From contig SJPJ01000001.1 of assembly GCA_007859835.1 (NCBI GenBank), positions 3,219,922 to 3,283,921 of the forward strand: 64,000 bases of DNA. Reading direction: 5' to 3'. This DNA comes from Novipirellula herctigrandis (lineage in GTDB: Bacteria > Planctomycetota > Planctomycetia > Pirellulales > Pirellulaceae). The notes beneath the pieces were generated by a model that was given only the letters and a program-made list of their open reading frames with translations, did not search any database and was not told where the DNA came from. Of the stretch, positions 46,302 through 57,100 are shown piece after piece. The position numbers were made by a program, and so were the translations under genes. Every line of letters begins with the position of its first letter. Positions within the stretch are counted from its first letter, which is position 1.

Positions 46302-48623
46302 CTAGGACGGAGTATTGAAGTCAGGCATGACATAGTGGTAATCACCGTAGCGATAGGCATATTGCTGTGCCGTCACCCCACTGAACACCGTGCCAACCAT
46401 GTTCGCCCCCGCCGCCTCGAGTCGCCGGGTGGCGAGCCGAACGCTATCCATCCGACTGACATCACGCATCATACACATCAATGTCGATTCAACCGCGGAC
46501 GCGATTGCCAGTGTCTCGCCGGCCGACAACACCGGCGACGTATCAACAACCACATAGGTGTACTTTTCCATCGCATCACTGATAAACGCCTTCATCGCTT
46601 TCGGATTGAGCATTCGATGGGGGCTAGTTGTCAACTTGCCCGCGGGTAGCACATGAATCAGATCACCGAGACTCGTGTCAATTGCTTCGGTCAATGTTGT
46701 TTGCCCTGAAAGCACGCCCGAAAGTCCTGCCCCCATGTCCAAGCCAAACAAGCGATGTTGGTCGGGACAACGAACATCAGCATCGACAAGCAGGACCGTT
46801 TCACCCGTGGCTTTTGCAATAGAGATCGCCAATTGCGAGGCGACACTGCTTTTGCCTTCACCGGACACGCTACTTGCGACCGCAATTGACCGAGTGCCTT
46901 CCCACTGTTTTGACAGGAATAGGTTCGCACGAAGCGAATCAATACTTTCCTCAAAGACCCGGCGTCCCCGTGATGACCGAGGACCCGCGGGCAATTTGGC
47001 GACTTCTCCGACAACAATCAGGCCGTCACACATCGAGCTATCCGTGACTCGCTGCACTCGCAATTCCCACAACAGTCCAATCAAGAAAGGAATCATCATC
47101 GCTGCCAGGCCTGCAACCGCCATCTTTTTCACAGGGATTTCTTCGACAGGAGTCTTGGGCGGAGTAGCGGCTGCCAACGTTCGTACTGCTCCATCTTGAC
47201 GTCGCTCCGTCTTAATCGCAGCGTCACGTGAACGCAGTTGTATTAACACCTCATTGGCAACATCCAATTGCTCCTGCGCGAACTGTAATTCGGCCGTCGT
47301 GCCACCGAACTGCTCAAGGCGGGTACGCTCCGCATCATATTGTTTTTCTATCATCTGCAGCCGCGTTTCCAATCCGTCACGCTGTTGCTTTTCCGCTTCC
47401 ATCGCAATCCTGCCTTCCGATTGGTGATCCAGTGAAGCGAGCTTAAGCCCTTGCTCGAACTCACGTCGAGCCAATTCGATCTTCGTTTTTGCCTCTTCTT
47501 CCTGAAGCTTGAAATCTTCGTCAGCTAACTTTTGGACCTCCACTAGGGCTTGCTGGCGAGCCGCGTCCATCGCCGCTTGTAATTTTTTTTCCGACTCATT
47601 TTTTTTTGCTTTTAATTCGTCATAGTAAGACCGGTTAATGCGAACCAGATCCGTATCTTCCATATTCAGAATCATTCCTTCGTAGCGACGAATTCGTTCT
47701 CTCGCATTAACGACTTCCGGTTTCCTTTGGACTATTTTCGCGATGTCATCTTCGGTCGGTTCACGCCGCTGGACTTTAATGATTGGCGGAACAAATGTCG
47801 AATTGACATCTAAAACCATTGCCGATTGCGCTTCGCCCTTCATCGCCAATTGTGCATCGGCAATCGATAGCTCGACGGTCAGATCAGCGATGTCGGCGCG
47901 GAGTTTCGCCAACAGCGACATATTGTCGTTATTTTCAGCGACCGATGTTGCCCTGCCAGGAGCGTAGCCGAGAGTTTGCTGGCTCAACCGATTAACGCTT
48001 TGCCGCCGCTCTTCGACCTCTTGTTCCCAGCGTTGAATTTCTGGCTCCAACCATCTTCCCAAGTTGCTAACACGAATATTGTCAAAATCATCCCGTTGCC
48101 GCAAATAAGATTCGACAACCGCATTACAAACGTTTGCAGCGGCCTCCCGATCGGTGTCCTCATAACTGACCAACAGCTGCGTCGGAGTGCCGTCACTGGA
48201 AATCTTCAGATTTTTCCGCAGATTGACTTCGGCTGTATCCGGATCACTCAAACTTGGAGCTCGGCGCAAATCAGGGTCAGCAAGAACAGGGTCAATGACG
48301 ATGGGGTTGAAAAAGAGAGACTTCTCTGTTCTTGCCAAATCGGTCAAGGTAGGCATCACGCCCTTAAAGACGATCCAGTCTTGATTCGCTTGAAGCAAGG
48401 CATTTGCACGGTAGGTTGGCACGAACGTGCTTAACACGCCAAACGAAGCTAATGCTGCCAACACGGCTCCGATCGGCAAAACCCAAAACCAACACCGACG
48501 GAATGTGACCCACAAAATCCAGGGATCAAACTGAGTAGATGCACCGGAATTAGACGCCGTCACATTTTCCCTGTGATTTACAACAGAAACCGATTGCTGG
48601 GCAGAATGGATTGGATGCTTCAC
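46302..48623 (-). CDS. Wzz chain-length determinant fused to BY-type tyrosine kinase
   Basis: This 773-aa protein has a first membrane segment at about 44-67, a Wzz domain, long coiled coils (about 215-450; ELRAKKNESEKKLQAAMD region) and a second membrane segment at about 490-510. The cytoplasmic P-loop kinase has Walker A VSGEGKSS (586-593), Walker A' VLLVDADVR (610-618) and Walker B YVVVDTSP. A tyrosine cluster YAYRYGDYHY lies at 755-764. Such kinases control chain length by cycles of tail phosphorylation. The start is GTG at 48623. It is second in the operon, after the exosortase. Confidence 0.88.
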   Translation of the reverse strand: MKHPIHSAQQSVSVVNHRENVTASNSGASTQFDPWILWVTFRRCWFWVLPIGAVLAALASFGVLSTFVPTYRANALLQANQDWIVFKGVMPTLTDLARTEKSLFFNPIVIDPVLADPDLRRAPSLSDPDTAEVNLRKNLKISSDGTPTQLLVSYEDTDREAAANVCNAVVESYLRQRDDFDNIRVSNLGRWLEPEIQRWEQEVEERRQSVNRLSQQTLGYAPGRATSVAENNDNMSLLAKLRADIADLTVELSIADAQLAMKGEAQSAMVLDVNSTFVPPIIKVQRREPTEDDIAKIVQRKPEVVNARERIRRYEGMILNMEDTDLVRINRSYYDELKAKKNESEKKLQAAMDAARQQALVEVQKLADEDFKLQEEEAKTKIELARREFEQGLKLASLDHQSEGRIAMEAEKQQRDGLETRLQMIEKQYDAERTRLEQFGGTTAELQFAQEQLDVANEVLIQLRSRDAAIKTERRQDGAVRTLAAATPPKTPVEEIPVKKMAVAGLAAMMIPFLIGLLWELRVQRVTDSSMCDGLIVVGEVAKLPAGPRSSRGRRVFEESIDSLRANLFLSKQWEGTRSIAVASSVSGEGKSSVASQLAISIAKATGETVLLVDADVRCPDQHRLFGLDMGAGLSGVLSGQTTLTEAIDTSLGDLIHVLPAGKLTTSPHRMLNPKAMKAFISDAMEKYTYVVVDTSPVLSAGETLAIASAVESTLMCMMRDVSRMDSVRLATRRLEAAGANMVGTVFSGVTAQQYAYRYGDYHYVMPDFNTPS

Positions 48624-48732
48624 TGAGTCATAGAGAGGTTAAATCTCATACCTTCTAGAGGTGCGAAAATGCGGGATGAACCACTAGGCTGATTGCGACG
48701 CCACACAAGTTGACGCGGAGGAAACCAAGCAA

Positions 48733-49800
48733 TCACAAACTCGCCTTAACGGATGCAATTGCGTTTGAGTTGGCATTCGGAGAATTGGATATAAAATCTT
48801 TTGCAGTCATTCGCTCAACAGGCCGGTAGAGATTCTCCCAATAGGCCTTCACCAACCACAGCAGAACAAAGGCCAACGGGATCATCAAAAGCCCCGTGAC
48901 GTCGTGGATAAAGTTGCGTGCGTGAGGGCTATCGGCCAGTTGGTAAAAAACACCCACGGTTGTGATGCGTAATGCATTAACAAAAATAGCAAGCGGAATC
49001 GCAGCAACAATAACAATCACTCGGTCAATCCAACTGCGACTTGCCATCGCCGCCCAAAAGAAGGCCAGCGCGGCAACACCAATAAAAATCCGCAGCCCCG
49101 AGCAGGCCTCTTCGATCACTAATCGCTGATCGTTCACCCAGACAATGTGCGCATCGGAAACCGCAGGTTGCCCAAGCACCCGCAGCATCACCGTACTCAA
49201 CTGGGTTGCCACTCCCTGTAGCTTCCAACTCAGCAAACTCTCGGCCTGATAAGGCATCGGAACCATAAAGAACAAAAACAAAATCGCGGGCAAGCTCCAA
49301 CGCATCATCCGCGGGCCCAGCAAAAACCAAATTGTTCCAGCGACTAACGGCAGAATTGACCATGCGTCAAGAAAATCGGCGTAGATGAAACGACTAAGCC
49401 ACCTCATCACGATCGCCAACCCGATCAAACTCAAACCCATGATGCTGATCCGGCCCCGACATCCCGGCAAAGATTCACGACGATGCCATAGCAGCAATCC
49501 CGCAAGTGGAATCACCAAGTATCCATGCGAGTAATCCGGCTCAACTCTCCAAGCATCTTCCATCCACAACAATGTTGGCCAATAGGCGTAAAGAACAGCC
49601 ACGGCGAAAACGAGGCTAGCCGGCAAAACGATTCGAAGCCATTGGTGCCGTAACAAAGGTTGCAACGGAGGCTCTGCACTGCGATTGTCCGGGGAATTGG
49701 ACTTCCCGATCGCAACATTCACGAGATGATTTGCTTTCGAAGAACTAGCTACCGGCGACTTTGGGCGGCGGCGTTGATGCCGACGATCTGATTTGCTCAT
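48733..49800 (-). CDS. Exosortase (EpsH-type PEP-CTERM sorting transpeptidase)
   Basis: This 355-aa protein has a charged 50-residue N-terminus and about eight membrane segments. The catalytic triad is visible as Cys233 in EEACSGLR, Arg278 in NALRI and His299 in FIHDVTG. EPDYSHGYLVIP near residue 90 is also conserved. It cleaves PEP-CTERM tails of exported proteins at the outer face of the inner membrane. It may be the planctomycete type sometimes called exosortase U, but this was not checked. It is the first gene of the operon; a PEP-CTERM substrate is encoded 3.2 kb away on the other strand. Confidence 0.9.
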   Translation of the reverse strand: MSKSDRRHQRRRPKSPVASSSKANHLVNVAIGKSNSPDNRSAEPPLQPLLRHQWLRIVLPASLVFAVAVLYAYWPTLLWMEDAWRVEPDYSHGYLVIPLAGLLLWHRRESLPGCRGRISIMGLSLIGLAIVMRWLSRFIYADFLDAWSILPLVAGTIWFLLGPRMMRWSLPAILFLFFMVPMPYQAESLLSWKLQGVATQLSTVMLRVLGQPAVSDAHIVWVNDQRLVIEEACSGLRIFIGVAALAFFWAAMASRSWIDRVIVIVAAIPLAIFVNALRITTVGVFYQLADSPHARNFIHDVTGLLMIPLAFVLLWLVKAYWENLYRPVERMTAKDFISNSPNANSNAIASVKASL

Positions 49801-50822
49801 CCGATATTCGCTCGGAGGCGAGCGACCCTTTTCAAGGCAGGCGTAAAGGTCTTTTCAAGGCAGGCGTAAAGGAGGGACGGACGCGAGTGACGACCAATTA
49901 ACATTGACTGGCGAGGCGACACGGTGTAGCTAAAAATATGCCGCAATACATGATTGAATACAGCAAAGATAACTAACAAACAGCAAGAAAGGGAAACAGG
50001 ACAAACCTCGCCCCAGCGGGCACGATCGAACGCGCGGACTTCGTCCACGTCGGTGACACCCAAGCTTAATTTCGGCATTCACTCACCTCATTCCACTGGG
50101 GGGTATCATAATGCGCGACACTCAAGAGTCAAACGGTTTTCCGCCGGTTGACCAAAAAGATTTCTTGGCGTGCGACTTAGGTCACTACGCTGTGCGTAAG
50201 TGCACGCGTGTTAGTTCGAAAGCGTGGGCTCGGCTTGCGGTCTGCCTGCGCTAAATCGCACGCAACATGCCATCCAACAGAGCACATAGCAGTGCAAAAA
50301 CGATGCACCAGAGCACGGTCGCAACCCATTCGAACCGGTTTGGAATCCGCCAAGATGATTAGGCCTAAAATTAATGAATTCTGCGCAGCGCCCACGTTTC
50401 CGATAACTACCATCACAATGATAGAGAGAATATTTTTCCGGATTTTAAACAAAGCTCTTCAACTCGGGTGCAAGCGGACGAAAAACGACACCTGCTACTT
50501 AAGCCACCGTTCGCCTTGCCGCGTTCCGCTTGGCAGCCAACCGTAAAGCCCTACAAATCCGTCCCCATTTTTCAAATTGAGCGAGCGACATTCTCTGGAT
50601 TAGACTTTCCGAAAACCACGGTTGCACCAGAGCGATCAACAAACTCAGCGGTTCATCTGGGCAACAATTGTCGCTTTTCGTCCGTTCACTGAATACTCTA
50701 GTCAGATAACAGATGGCGTGCGATCTCTCGAGAACACTAAGCCCAGGGCCTGATCGGTTTGGGGCAAGTGTTTCCTACCTGGTCACCCTTCGGTACACAT
50801 TCATTACGACTGAGGCGATGCT
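49801..50822. other. Divergent intergenic region between exosortase operon and FHA gene
   Basis: About 1 kb lies between oppositely oriented genes and must hold the main EPS promoter. It contains a 22-bp direct repeat (49828-49849 and 49851-49872). Short frames on both strands are present but none has recognisable features. No clear -35/-10 pair was identified. Confidence 0.5.
49828..49872. repeat. 22-bp tandem direct repeat upstream of the exosortase gene
   Basis: CTTTTCAAGGCAGGCGTAAAGG occurs twice, separated by one base, just upstream of the exosortase start codon (28 bases away). It lies in the probable 5' leader of the operon mRNA. Confidence 0.8.
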
Positions 50823-51995
50823 TTGGAGGCAATTGAAAACACTTCGGTTAACCATTGGCCTGCAGCTCGTTGGCGAGTGCTGGCCACAACTTCCACAACG
50901 AGTTCGATACGAGAGCTTTCACGTCCCTATGCGCTGATTGGCTCACATCGAGCGTGTGAAATTCGCATTCGCGGTCGAAATGTGCCACCGCTGGCCTATT
51001 TTGCATGCTGCTTTGAAGAGTCGATCGAGGCGTGGCCACTGTGTCCGATTGCGTTTCCAGAATGGGGCACGATGAACCCTGGTCGCATCCTGCTAGTCGG
51101 ACACGACCGAATTCGCTTCATGCATGAATCAAATCCTGGTTGGGACGCACTGCAATCGGTCGCATCGGATCGAAGCAAAACCATCGAACTATTCGATGCG
51201 ACGCACAATTTCGCGAAAAACCCGCCCCGACCGGCTCAGCTGGAATTAGCCTTCGATTGGAGCGGCAAGCCTCACGCACGCACGATGAACAGGCGAGTTT
51301 TGATCTTGGGGTCCGAGCATCCCAGCACACTTCGACTTCGGAAAGTTGGGCTGGCTGCATGCGACCAAGCATTGGTTGGGGTAGGCGAGACTTTGTGGAG
51401 GGTCAGACTGAGCCTTTCCGAGGACGACAAGGACTGCGGATCATTGGCACAAAAGATGACACTTGGCGATCCCCCACTGCGTATTGGCAAAATGCTGTTA
51501 TCGATAAGGCCCAACGAGAAAACGAAAGAGGCAGCCTACGCAAAGAAACCAAACATCGAACAAGATCGAGATACTGATACCGAGGCAGGGGAAAACGACA
51601 ACGGTTCACCCGTTGGCGATCAGCCAAATGAAGTAGCCGAATACGCCGATCGGCAACACGGTCACCTTGAAGACAACCGCAGCAACGACCATACCAATGA
51701 CCGAAACGGTCCAGCCTTTTCCATACGGTCGGCGGAGAACAAACCATCCGAAAAGGAGAGACACCCCGTAAAGCAAAAGCCGAAACCGGAACTGGAACTG
51801 GAACCGGAGAAATTAACCTCCGACTTGACAGACCGCCTAATGTCAATCGATCAATCAAAACTGCATCGTCGCTGGGGAGCTCGAATCGCATTGATCGCTA
51901 TAGCCTTTCTACTTTCAGCCACGCTGCTTACTTGGATCATATGGCGACTCATCTTGCCGACAGTGCTCGACATGACCCAATACGGCACGAACTAA
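50823..51995 (+). CDS. Membrane protein with two FHA-like segments
   Basis: The 390-aa protein has an FHA-like domain at about residues 33-100 (RPYALIGSHRACEIRI, then VPPLAYF where FHA has its conserved Ser/His). A second similar segment lies at about 155-200 (NRRVLILGSEHPSTLRL). An acidic, low-complexity linker follows (about 230-340; ELELEPEK), then one C-terminal membrane segment (IALIAIAFLLSATLLTWII). FHA domains bind phosphothreonine, but key residues are only partly conserved. The start is probably TTG at 50823 with TGAGG 7 bases upstream; GTG at 50877 is an alternative. It is transcribed away from the exosortase operon. Confidence 0.6.
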   Translation: MEAIENTSVNHWPAARWRVLATTSTTSSIRELSRPYALIGSHRACEIRIRGRNVPPLAYFACCFEESIEAWPLCPIAFPEWGTMNPGRILLVGHDRIRFMHESNPGWDALQSVASDRSKTIELFDATHNFAKNPPRPAQLELAFDWSGKPHARTMNRRVLILGSEHPSTLRLRKVGLAACDQALVGVGETLWRVRLSLSEDDKDCGSLAQKMTLGDPPLRIGKMLLSIRPNEKTKEAAYAKKPNIEQDRDTDTEAGENDNGSPVGDQPNEVAEYADRQHGHLEDNRSNDHTNDRNGPAFSIRSAENKPSEKERHPVKQKPKPELELEPEKLTSDLTDRLMSIDQSKLHRRWGARIALIAIAFLLSATLLTWIIWRLILPTVLDMTQYGTN

Positions 51996-52981
51996 TCTCG
52001 AAGGCAAACCGCGACCGATCAGACAACAAGGCGACGGTACCGTTACGGAGGCAAGCACATAGCCCTGGCGCTCAGAGATCCTGGATAAAACGCCAGCGAT
52101 CGACCAGCGACTCATGATGAAACCCACCATTAACGCAAACCCAGGATAAATGCTGCGGGTTTCCTCGCTTGCTATCGCGTAATCGATTGTGTGGGCTAAA
52201 TACCGAGATGGATGTCCGGAACACACGAGTACTCTTATGTGGCAGTCGCGTATTCTCGCAACTGTGGAACTGTTCTCGCAGGGTGGAATGATGTTCGCTT
52301 CTCTTCTTCTGGCTTTACTATTCGTAATAGCCACTACTGCATGGTTGATACGCCTAATAAACCGAGCCCCTGTCTTGGAACCAAACCATCAGCATTACCT
52401 GCAAGGCGAAACAAAGGGACAGTTCTGCGAGGCGTCTTATTCTGCACTTTCTTCGGCAAAACAGGGTTTTTCGAATCCGCACCCGGTGCGAGACACATCA
52501 ACACGACTACCGAGCCCGGCACTACGCCGCAGACACTGAGAAGCTTTCTTTTTCTGTTGCAAGAAACGGCTGCATCACAACAACCGCGTCGCGGTTAAAC
52601 AACATGGCCCAAAGTTTTTTTGTAAATACTTCGCCTGCGGACCCCAGAACGCGCCACTACGCAGACGCGTCTTAACTACGGTATTTATCGTTGCGCCAGA
52701 GCAGGGGAATCCCACCGGTGATCTTTCAATCAAAAAGCAGCCCTCTCGAGCCCGGCATAGCATCTCGACCACCGACCCAATAGTGCGTACCGGCTTGTAA
52801 CGCTCACCGAAGAAGCGAAAAACACAGCGCACCCAGTGAAGGACGAGCGGGCATTCGGTGGCAAAATGACGCAGAATTTTACCCGGGATTTTGGTTGTTT
52901 TTTTACTTGCATGTTGCGAAAATGCGACTAGGATCACGAATTGGTACGTGATTCCCCCCCGACCAAAATACAGGTGTTCCC
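51996..52981. other. Intergenic region with one weak small-membrane-protein candidate
   Basis: Nearly 1 kb separates the FHA-like gene and the PEP-CTERM gene. The only candidate is a plus-strand frame to 52539. From the ATG at 52288 it encodes MMFASLLLALLFVIATTAWL, a good membrane helix, with AGGGTGG just upstream. The rest has no recognisable feature and overlaps another open frame, so it is not called as a gene. Confidence 0.4.
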
Positions 52982-53614
52982 GTGTTTTCCCGTCTCACTC
53001 ACACCGTCGTTGCATTCCTGTTGCTCTCCCTCCCCGCGCAAGCTGGCATGATGACGGGCTTACCAGATATTTTTGCGACGCCATTCGTTAAATACGACTC
53101 TGCGTCTGGTCAAATTACCGCAATTGGATCAGCCATCCAATTCAAGACGAGTTCAGAAGTGCAGGCTATTTTTCCCGGGACCGGAAAAACAACTCCATAT
53201 GGGATATTTAACTTTAAGGTCGCCGTTGATAGCAATCGGCAAGTGCAGGGCTCAAACAACAATTTCTCGATACTTGGTGCATTGGACTCAAGCGAAGCTC
53301 AGGCCACTTTGCTCTCGGGCACGATTACGGAGCTTAATAGTGCAGCGTTTTCATCAGGTGTGTTAGAGTTTACAGCGGTCAATATTACGGGTGGACTTTC
53401 CGATGCTTTCGGAGAGACCGTGGTAATTTCGTTTAGCAACTTAGCCGCTGGCACAAATTTCTTAACAGAGAAATATAGCCCTGCGGATGTGAATGTTTCA
53501 CGTCCCGTTCCTGAACCTGTCTCCATCGCTATTTGGGGCATGACATTTGGGCTTGGTTTGCTTGGCACATATCGTCGCCGACTGCTAGCACCATCCGCCA
53601 GAACATCCTCTTGA
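52982..53614 (+). CDS. PEP-CTERM sorting-domain protein (probable exosortase substrate)
   Basis: This 210-aa exported protein has a signal peptide at 1-21 (VAFLLLSLPAQA). A beta-rich, serine/glycine/asparagine-rich middle part follows. The PEP-CTERM tail is Val-Pro-Glu-Pro (PEP at 177-179), a hydrophobic stretch SIAIWGMTFGLGLLG and the basic YRRRLL. The exosortase should cut at or near PEP and attach or release the protein. The start is GTG at 52982, preceded by CAGGTG. It is the only PEP-CTERM tail seen in the window. The middle part has no identified domain. Confidence 0.85.
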   Translation: MFSRLTHTVVAFLLLSLPAQAGMMTGLPDIFATPFVKYDSASGQITAIGSAIQFKTSSEVQAIFPGTGKTTPYGIFNFKVAVDSNRQVQGSNNNFSILGALDSSEAQATLLSGTITELNSAAFSSGVLEFTAVNITGGLSDAFGETVVISFSNLAAGTNFLTEKYSPADVNVSRPVPEPVSIAIWGMTFGLGLLGTYRRRLLAPSARTSS

Positions 53615-54155
53615 TGAGTCCTACAATCGCGATACCACCTGGCTTAAGCAGTACGCTGTACTCCCACTTTTTTTCTTTCTGCCCACCCATTCTCTAAAGC
53701 CATAACCACCCCAATATTCCATATAGCTGACTAACCTTCTGGTCTAAAAATGGAACGTTCACAAAGATATCGGCTGCAGCGGACCTCCGGTGCAGTCGCA
53801 TGAAAACACATCGTCTATACTGAAGTGGATGAGCCAAGTTGTTTTGGCGCGGACATCAACTACCTCACTGCACCAATAGCTCCAATAGTGAAACATTCTC
53901 TTTTTGACGACATATTCTGACGTGCATCATGTGCGGCTTTGGCACACAATGCTACAAGTCGCTGCATCAGTGAATTAACATTCTCTTAATGCCAGAAAAG
54001 AAAATTGATTTGGATAACGAAAACAACTAGAGTCAACACAATCAGAAGGGGGGTCACCTATCTTGCTTCGGTCCCACGATCGGGTGTGAAAGGTAACTAC
54101 CCATCTTCGAAACTCAGTTTCGATGTGATCCTACCTATCATCGTGAGGTTCTATT
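53615..54155. other. Intergenic leader of the giant surface protein
   Basis: About 540 bases without a gene. A T-rich stretch after the PEP-CTERM gene may end its transcript. The last 150 bases contain a short palindrome (54107-54123) and a GTGAGG ribosome binding site 7 bases before the next ATG. Confidence 0.5.
54107..54123. promoter_or_regulatory. 17-nt palindrome upstream of giant surface protein
   Basis: TCGAAACTCAGTTTCGA has 8-bp arms around one base and lies 32 bases before the start codon. It may be an operator or a leader hairpin. Confidence 0.4.
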
Positions 54156-57100
54156 ATGCGGCTTGCTAACAAATTCCGTTCATTGCTCGGTCAATCATCC
54201 GGCCAGAGGAAACGACAAGCGAGGAACCGCGTCACCCGACGACGTCGGCGCGCGCGTATCACTGTAGAGAGCCTCGAGCAGCGCCGGTTGTTAACATTGC
54301 TGGCGGTTCCACTTGAAATGCCAAATCTCTCTGCGAATAATACGGGAACAGTTCAGTACGATTCGACGAGCAACACTTTCACTGCCACCGCAACACCGCT
54401 GCTTTTCGTCGATCAGTTTTCATTTCCGTTTGGGACCGCGATTCAATCGCCTAAAAGTTATGACCTTCAGTTTCAGGTAGACGAAAATGGATCGCTGATT
54501 AGTGGGGTGCCGGGCCCTGATTTCATTCTCACTGGAGAAATCGATATCGATTCGGATGAAACGATTGACGTTTCAGGAACGTTGTTAACCGGTGAGGTTA
54601 TTGGTTTTGGTTTTCAGGATTCGGGTTCCGCGTCATCCATAGACGCCTTTGATTTACGGCTATCAGTTACGGGGGGGGAATTGACCGGGGCAGGCCAATT
54701 TCTTTCTGGCGGTAGCGAACGACCAGCCTATTTCTTGGGGAAAGACATTGGAATGAAAATTTCCAGTGATGTCTTGATCTCAGACTCAATCTCAGCCAAA
54801 CCCTTCACCGGTAGTTTTACGGTTGATTTTAATGGAGGCAACAAGTCTCTCTTCGGTCCAACTGAGCCGCTCGCGGTGCCGGCGGAGCTTGGCAACTACA
54901 TTTGGTACGATCTTGATCGGGATGGCACTCAGGACGATAACGAATTGGGGGTCAATGGTGTTCGCGTACAGCTTTACGAGGATGCTGATGGCGATGGCAT
55001 CGCTGAGCCGAACGGTGACGATGGTCCAGCGATCTCGGAACAGTTTACAACTGATCTCAATGGTGAAGCCGGATACTATCTGTTCGAGGATCTGGCACCC
55101 GGCGACTACTTCGTTGTCTTTGATCCAAACACCATCCCGTCCGGCTTTGAGTTCACGACTCAGGACGTCGGAACCGATGACGCGATCGACAGCGATGCCG
55201 ATACCACCACAGGCGCCACGGTAGTCACAACGCTAGAGGCAAACGAAAGTGATTTGACTTGGGACGCTGGGATTTCGCCACAGATCAACCCAGCGATTGA
55301 AATCATCAAATATGTGGACAAGATCATCGAGTCGTCTGAGATGACGACGATTGATTTCGATGGATTCGCCCAGGGAACCATCGTTGAATCACAGTACCCC
55401 GGTGTCACCATCAGCGCCGTTAACGCCAGAAGACCCAACGACGGCAATCAAGCGATGGTCTTTAACAGCTCCGCGCCCACCGGCGGAGATAAAGACCTCG
55501 GCACTCCCAATGAGAACTTCGGAGGCCTTGGTATCGGTTCAGGTGGCATTTCTTCCAACGACACGGATTTGGGCAACGTGCTGATCATTTCGGAGGACGG
55601 TGTTGCAACCAATCCCGATGACGAGGCCATGGGCGGCACGTTTACGTTCACCTTTGACCAGCCAGTTACCGTTAACTATCTCGATTTGCTTGATATTGAT
55701 TCGGACGAACAGGGAGGTTCCGTTGTGACGCTGACCACGGCTAGCGGAACTCAAACGTTCAACATTCCCGCACTCGGAAATAATAGCGTTCAGCAAATCG
55801 CGATCGATGTTGACAATGTTGTTGAGATGAACGTGAATTTCGTTTCCAGCGGTGCGATTACAGAGTTGAAGTACACGAAAACAAGCGCACAAACGCAGTG
55901 GTATGATGCCAATGAAGTACCGGGAGTGAGTTTCGAATTTGGTGAGCAAATCGAGTTCTCCTATCACGTCACCAACCCCGGCGACGTCTCGCTAAAACCC
56001 GTCGTCGTCACCGATGACAACGCAACTCCTAACAACGACACGGATAATTTCGCACCAACCCCGGTTGAGACAGACGGCTTTAATGTTGGTGACATCGATC
56101 AAGATGCCGCGCTTGATCCAGGTGAAGAATGGATCTACACGGCGACCACGGTGGCACTGACGGTGGGTCAATTTACGAACATCGGCGATGTGGTTGGAAC
56201 GCCGATCAACAACAACGGTGACGTGATTGGGGATGATGTAACCGACGACGATCCGGCCAACTATGTGGTCGAAGGCATTCCGAACATCGACATTGAAAAG
56301 CTGACCAACTCTGTCCAAGCTGACGATCCTAGCGATGCCGTGGAAATTGCGTCTGGCGAAGAAGTTACGTGGACTTACATCGTCACTAACACCGGCAGCA
56401 CTACGTTCTCGATTGATGAAGTCATTGTTCTCGATGACAGCGGCACCCCCGATGATACAAGCGACGATTTTTCGCCAAGTCTCGTTGCAGGACCCAATAG
56501 TAATGACGAAGAGTTGTCACCGGGTGAATCCTGGACGTACACGGCCTCTGGAACGGCGCAGACGCTGACCACGACAGGTGCCACCAGCGTCTTCGATTTT
56601 AACGGAAGCAGTAATCTGGACGGACCCGATGGCAACATCCGTAGTCTTACCACGGATGGTGTTTCGGTAAACGCTAGTGCGTTTAGCCGCGACTCCGTTG
56701 GCAATTGGGAGGATGCCTTTTTGGGAATCTATTCTGGTGCCCTAGGTGTGACCGATTCTGGCGAGGGCGACGGCGGTGGTGGAAAGCATCGAGTCGATAA
56801 CTTGGTGCGAGACAATTATGTCCTGTTCGAATTCTCCGAGAACATTGTTGTCGACAAGGCGTACTTAGAAAGCGTGGTTGGTGACAGCGACTTGTCGATC
56901 TGGATCGGCACGATCCCTGGTGCGTTCGGCAGTCACCAGACACTTTCCGATGCAGTACTCAACGGACTGACATTGAACGAGCAGAACGATACGACTAGTT
57001 CGCAATCACGCTGGGCCGACTTTAACGCAGGCAAAGTCTCTGGCAACGTATTGGTGCTAGCCGCATCAACGGTCGATACAACGCCGGAAGATCAGTTCAA

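Noticed and set aside
49797..50078. 93-aa minus-strand frame overlapping the exosortase start by 4 nt
   Set aside because: The overlap looks operon-like, but the protein has no recognisable feature and runs through the 22-bp direct repeat.
50177..50452. 91-aa minus-strand frame with a hydrophobic start
   Set aside because: Only the first 35 residues look membrane-like; there is no pilin or other motif and no ribosome binding site.
53938..53955. Sigma-54-like sequence TTGGCACACAATGCT upstream of the surface protein gene
   Set aside because: The GG and GC are 8 rather than 10 bases apart, so it does not fit the -24/-12 spacing.
54050..54150. Possible riboswitch (cyclic-di-GMP type) in the leader of the giant surface gene
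   Set aside because: Short hairpins are present but the conserved GEMM bases are not.
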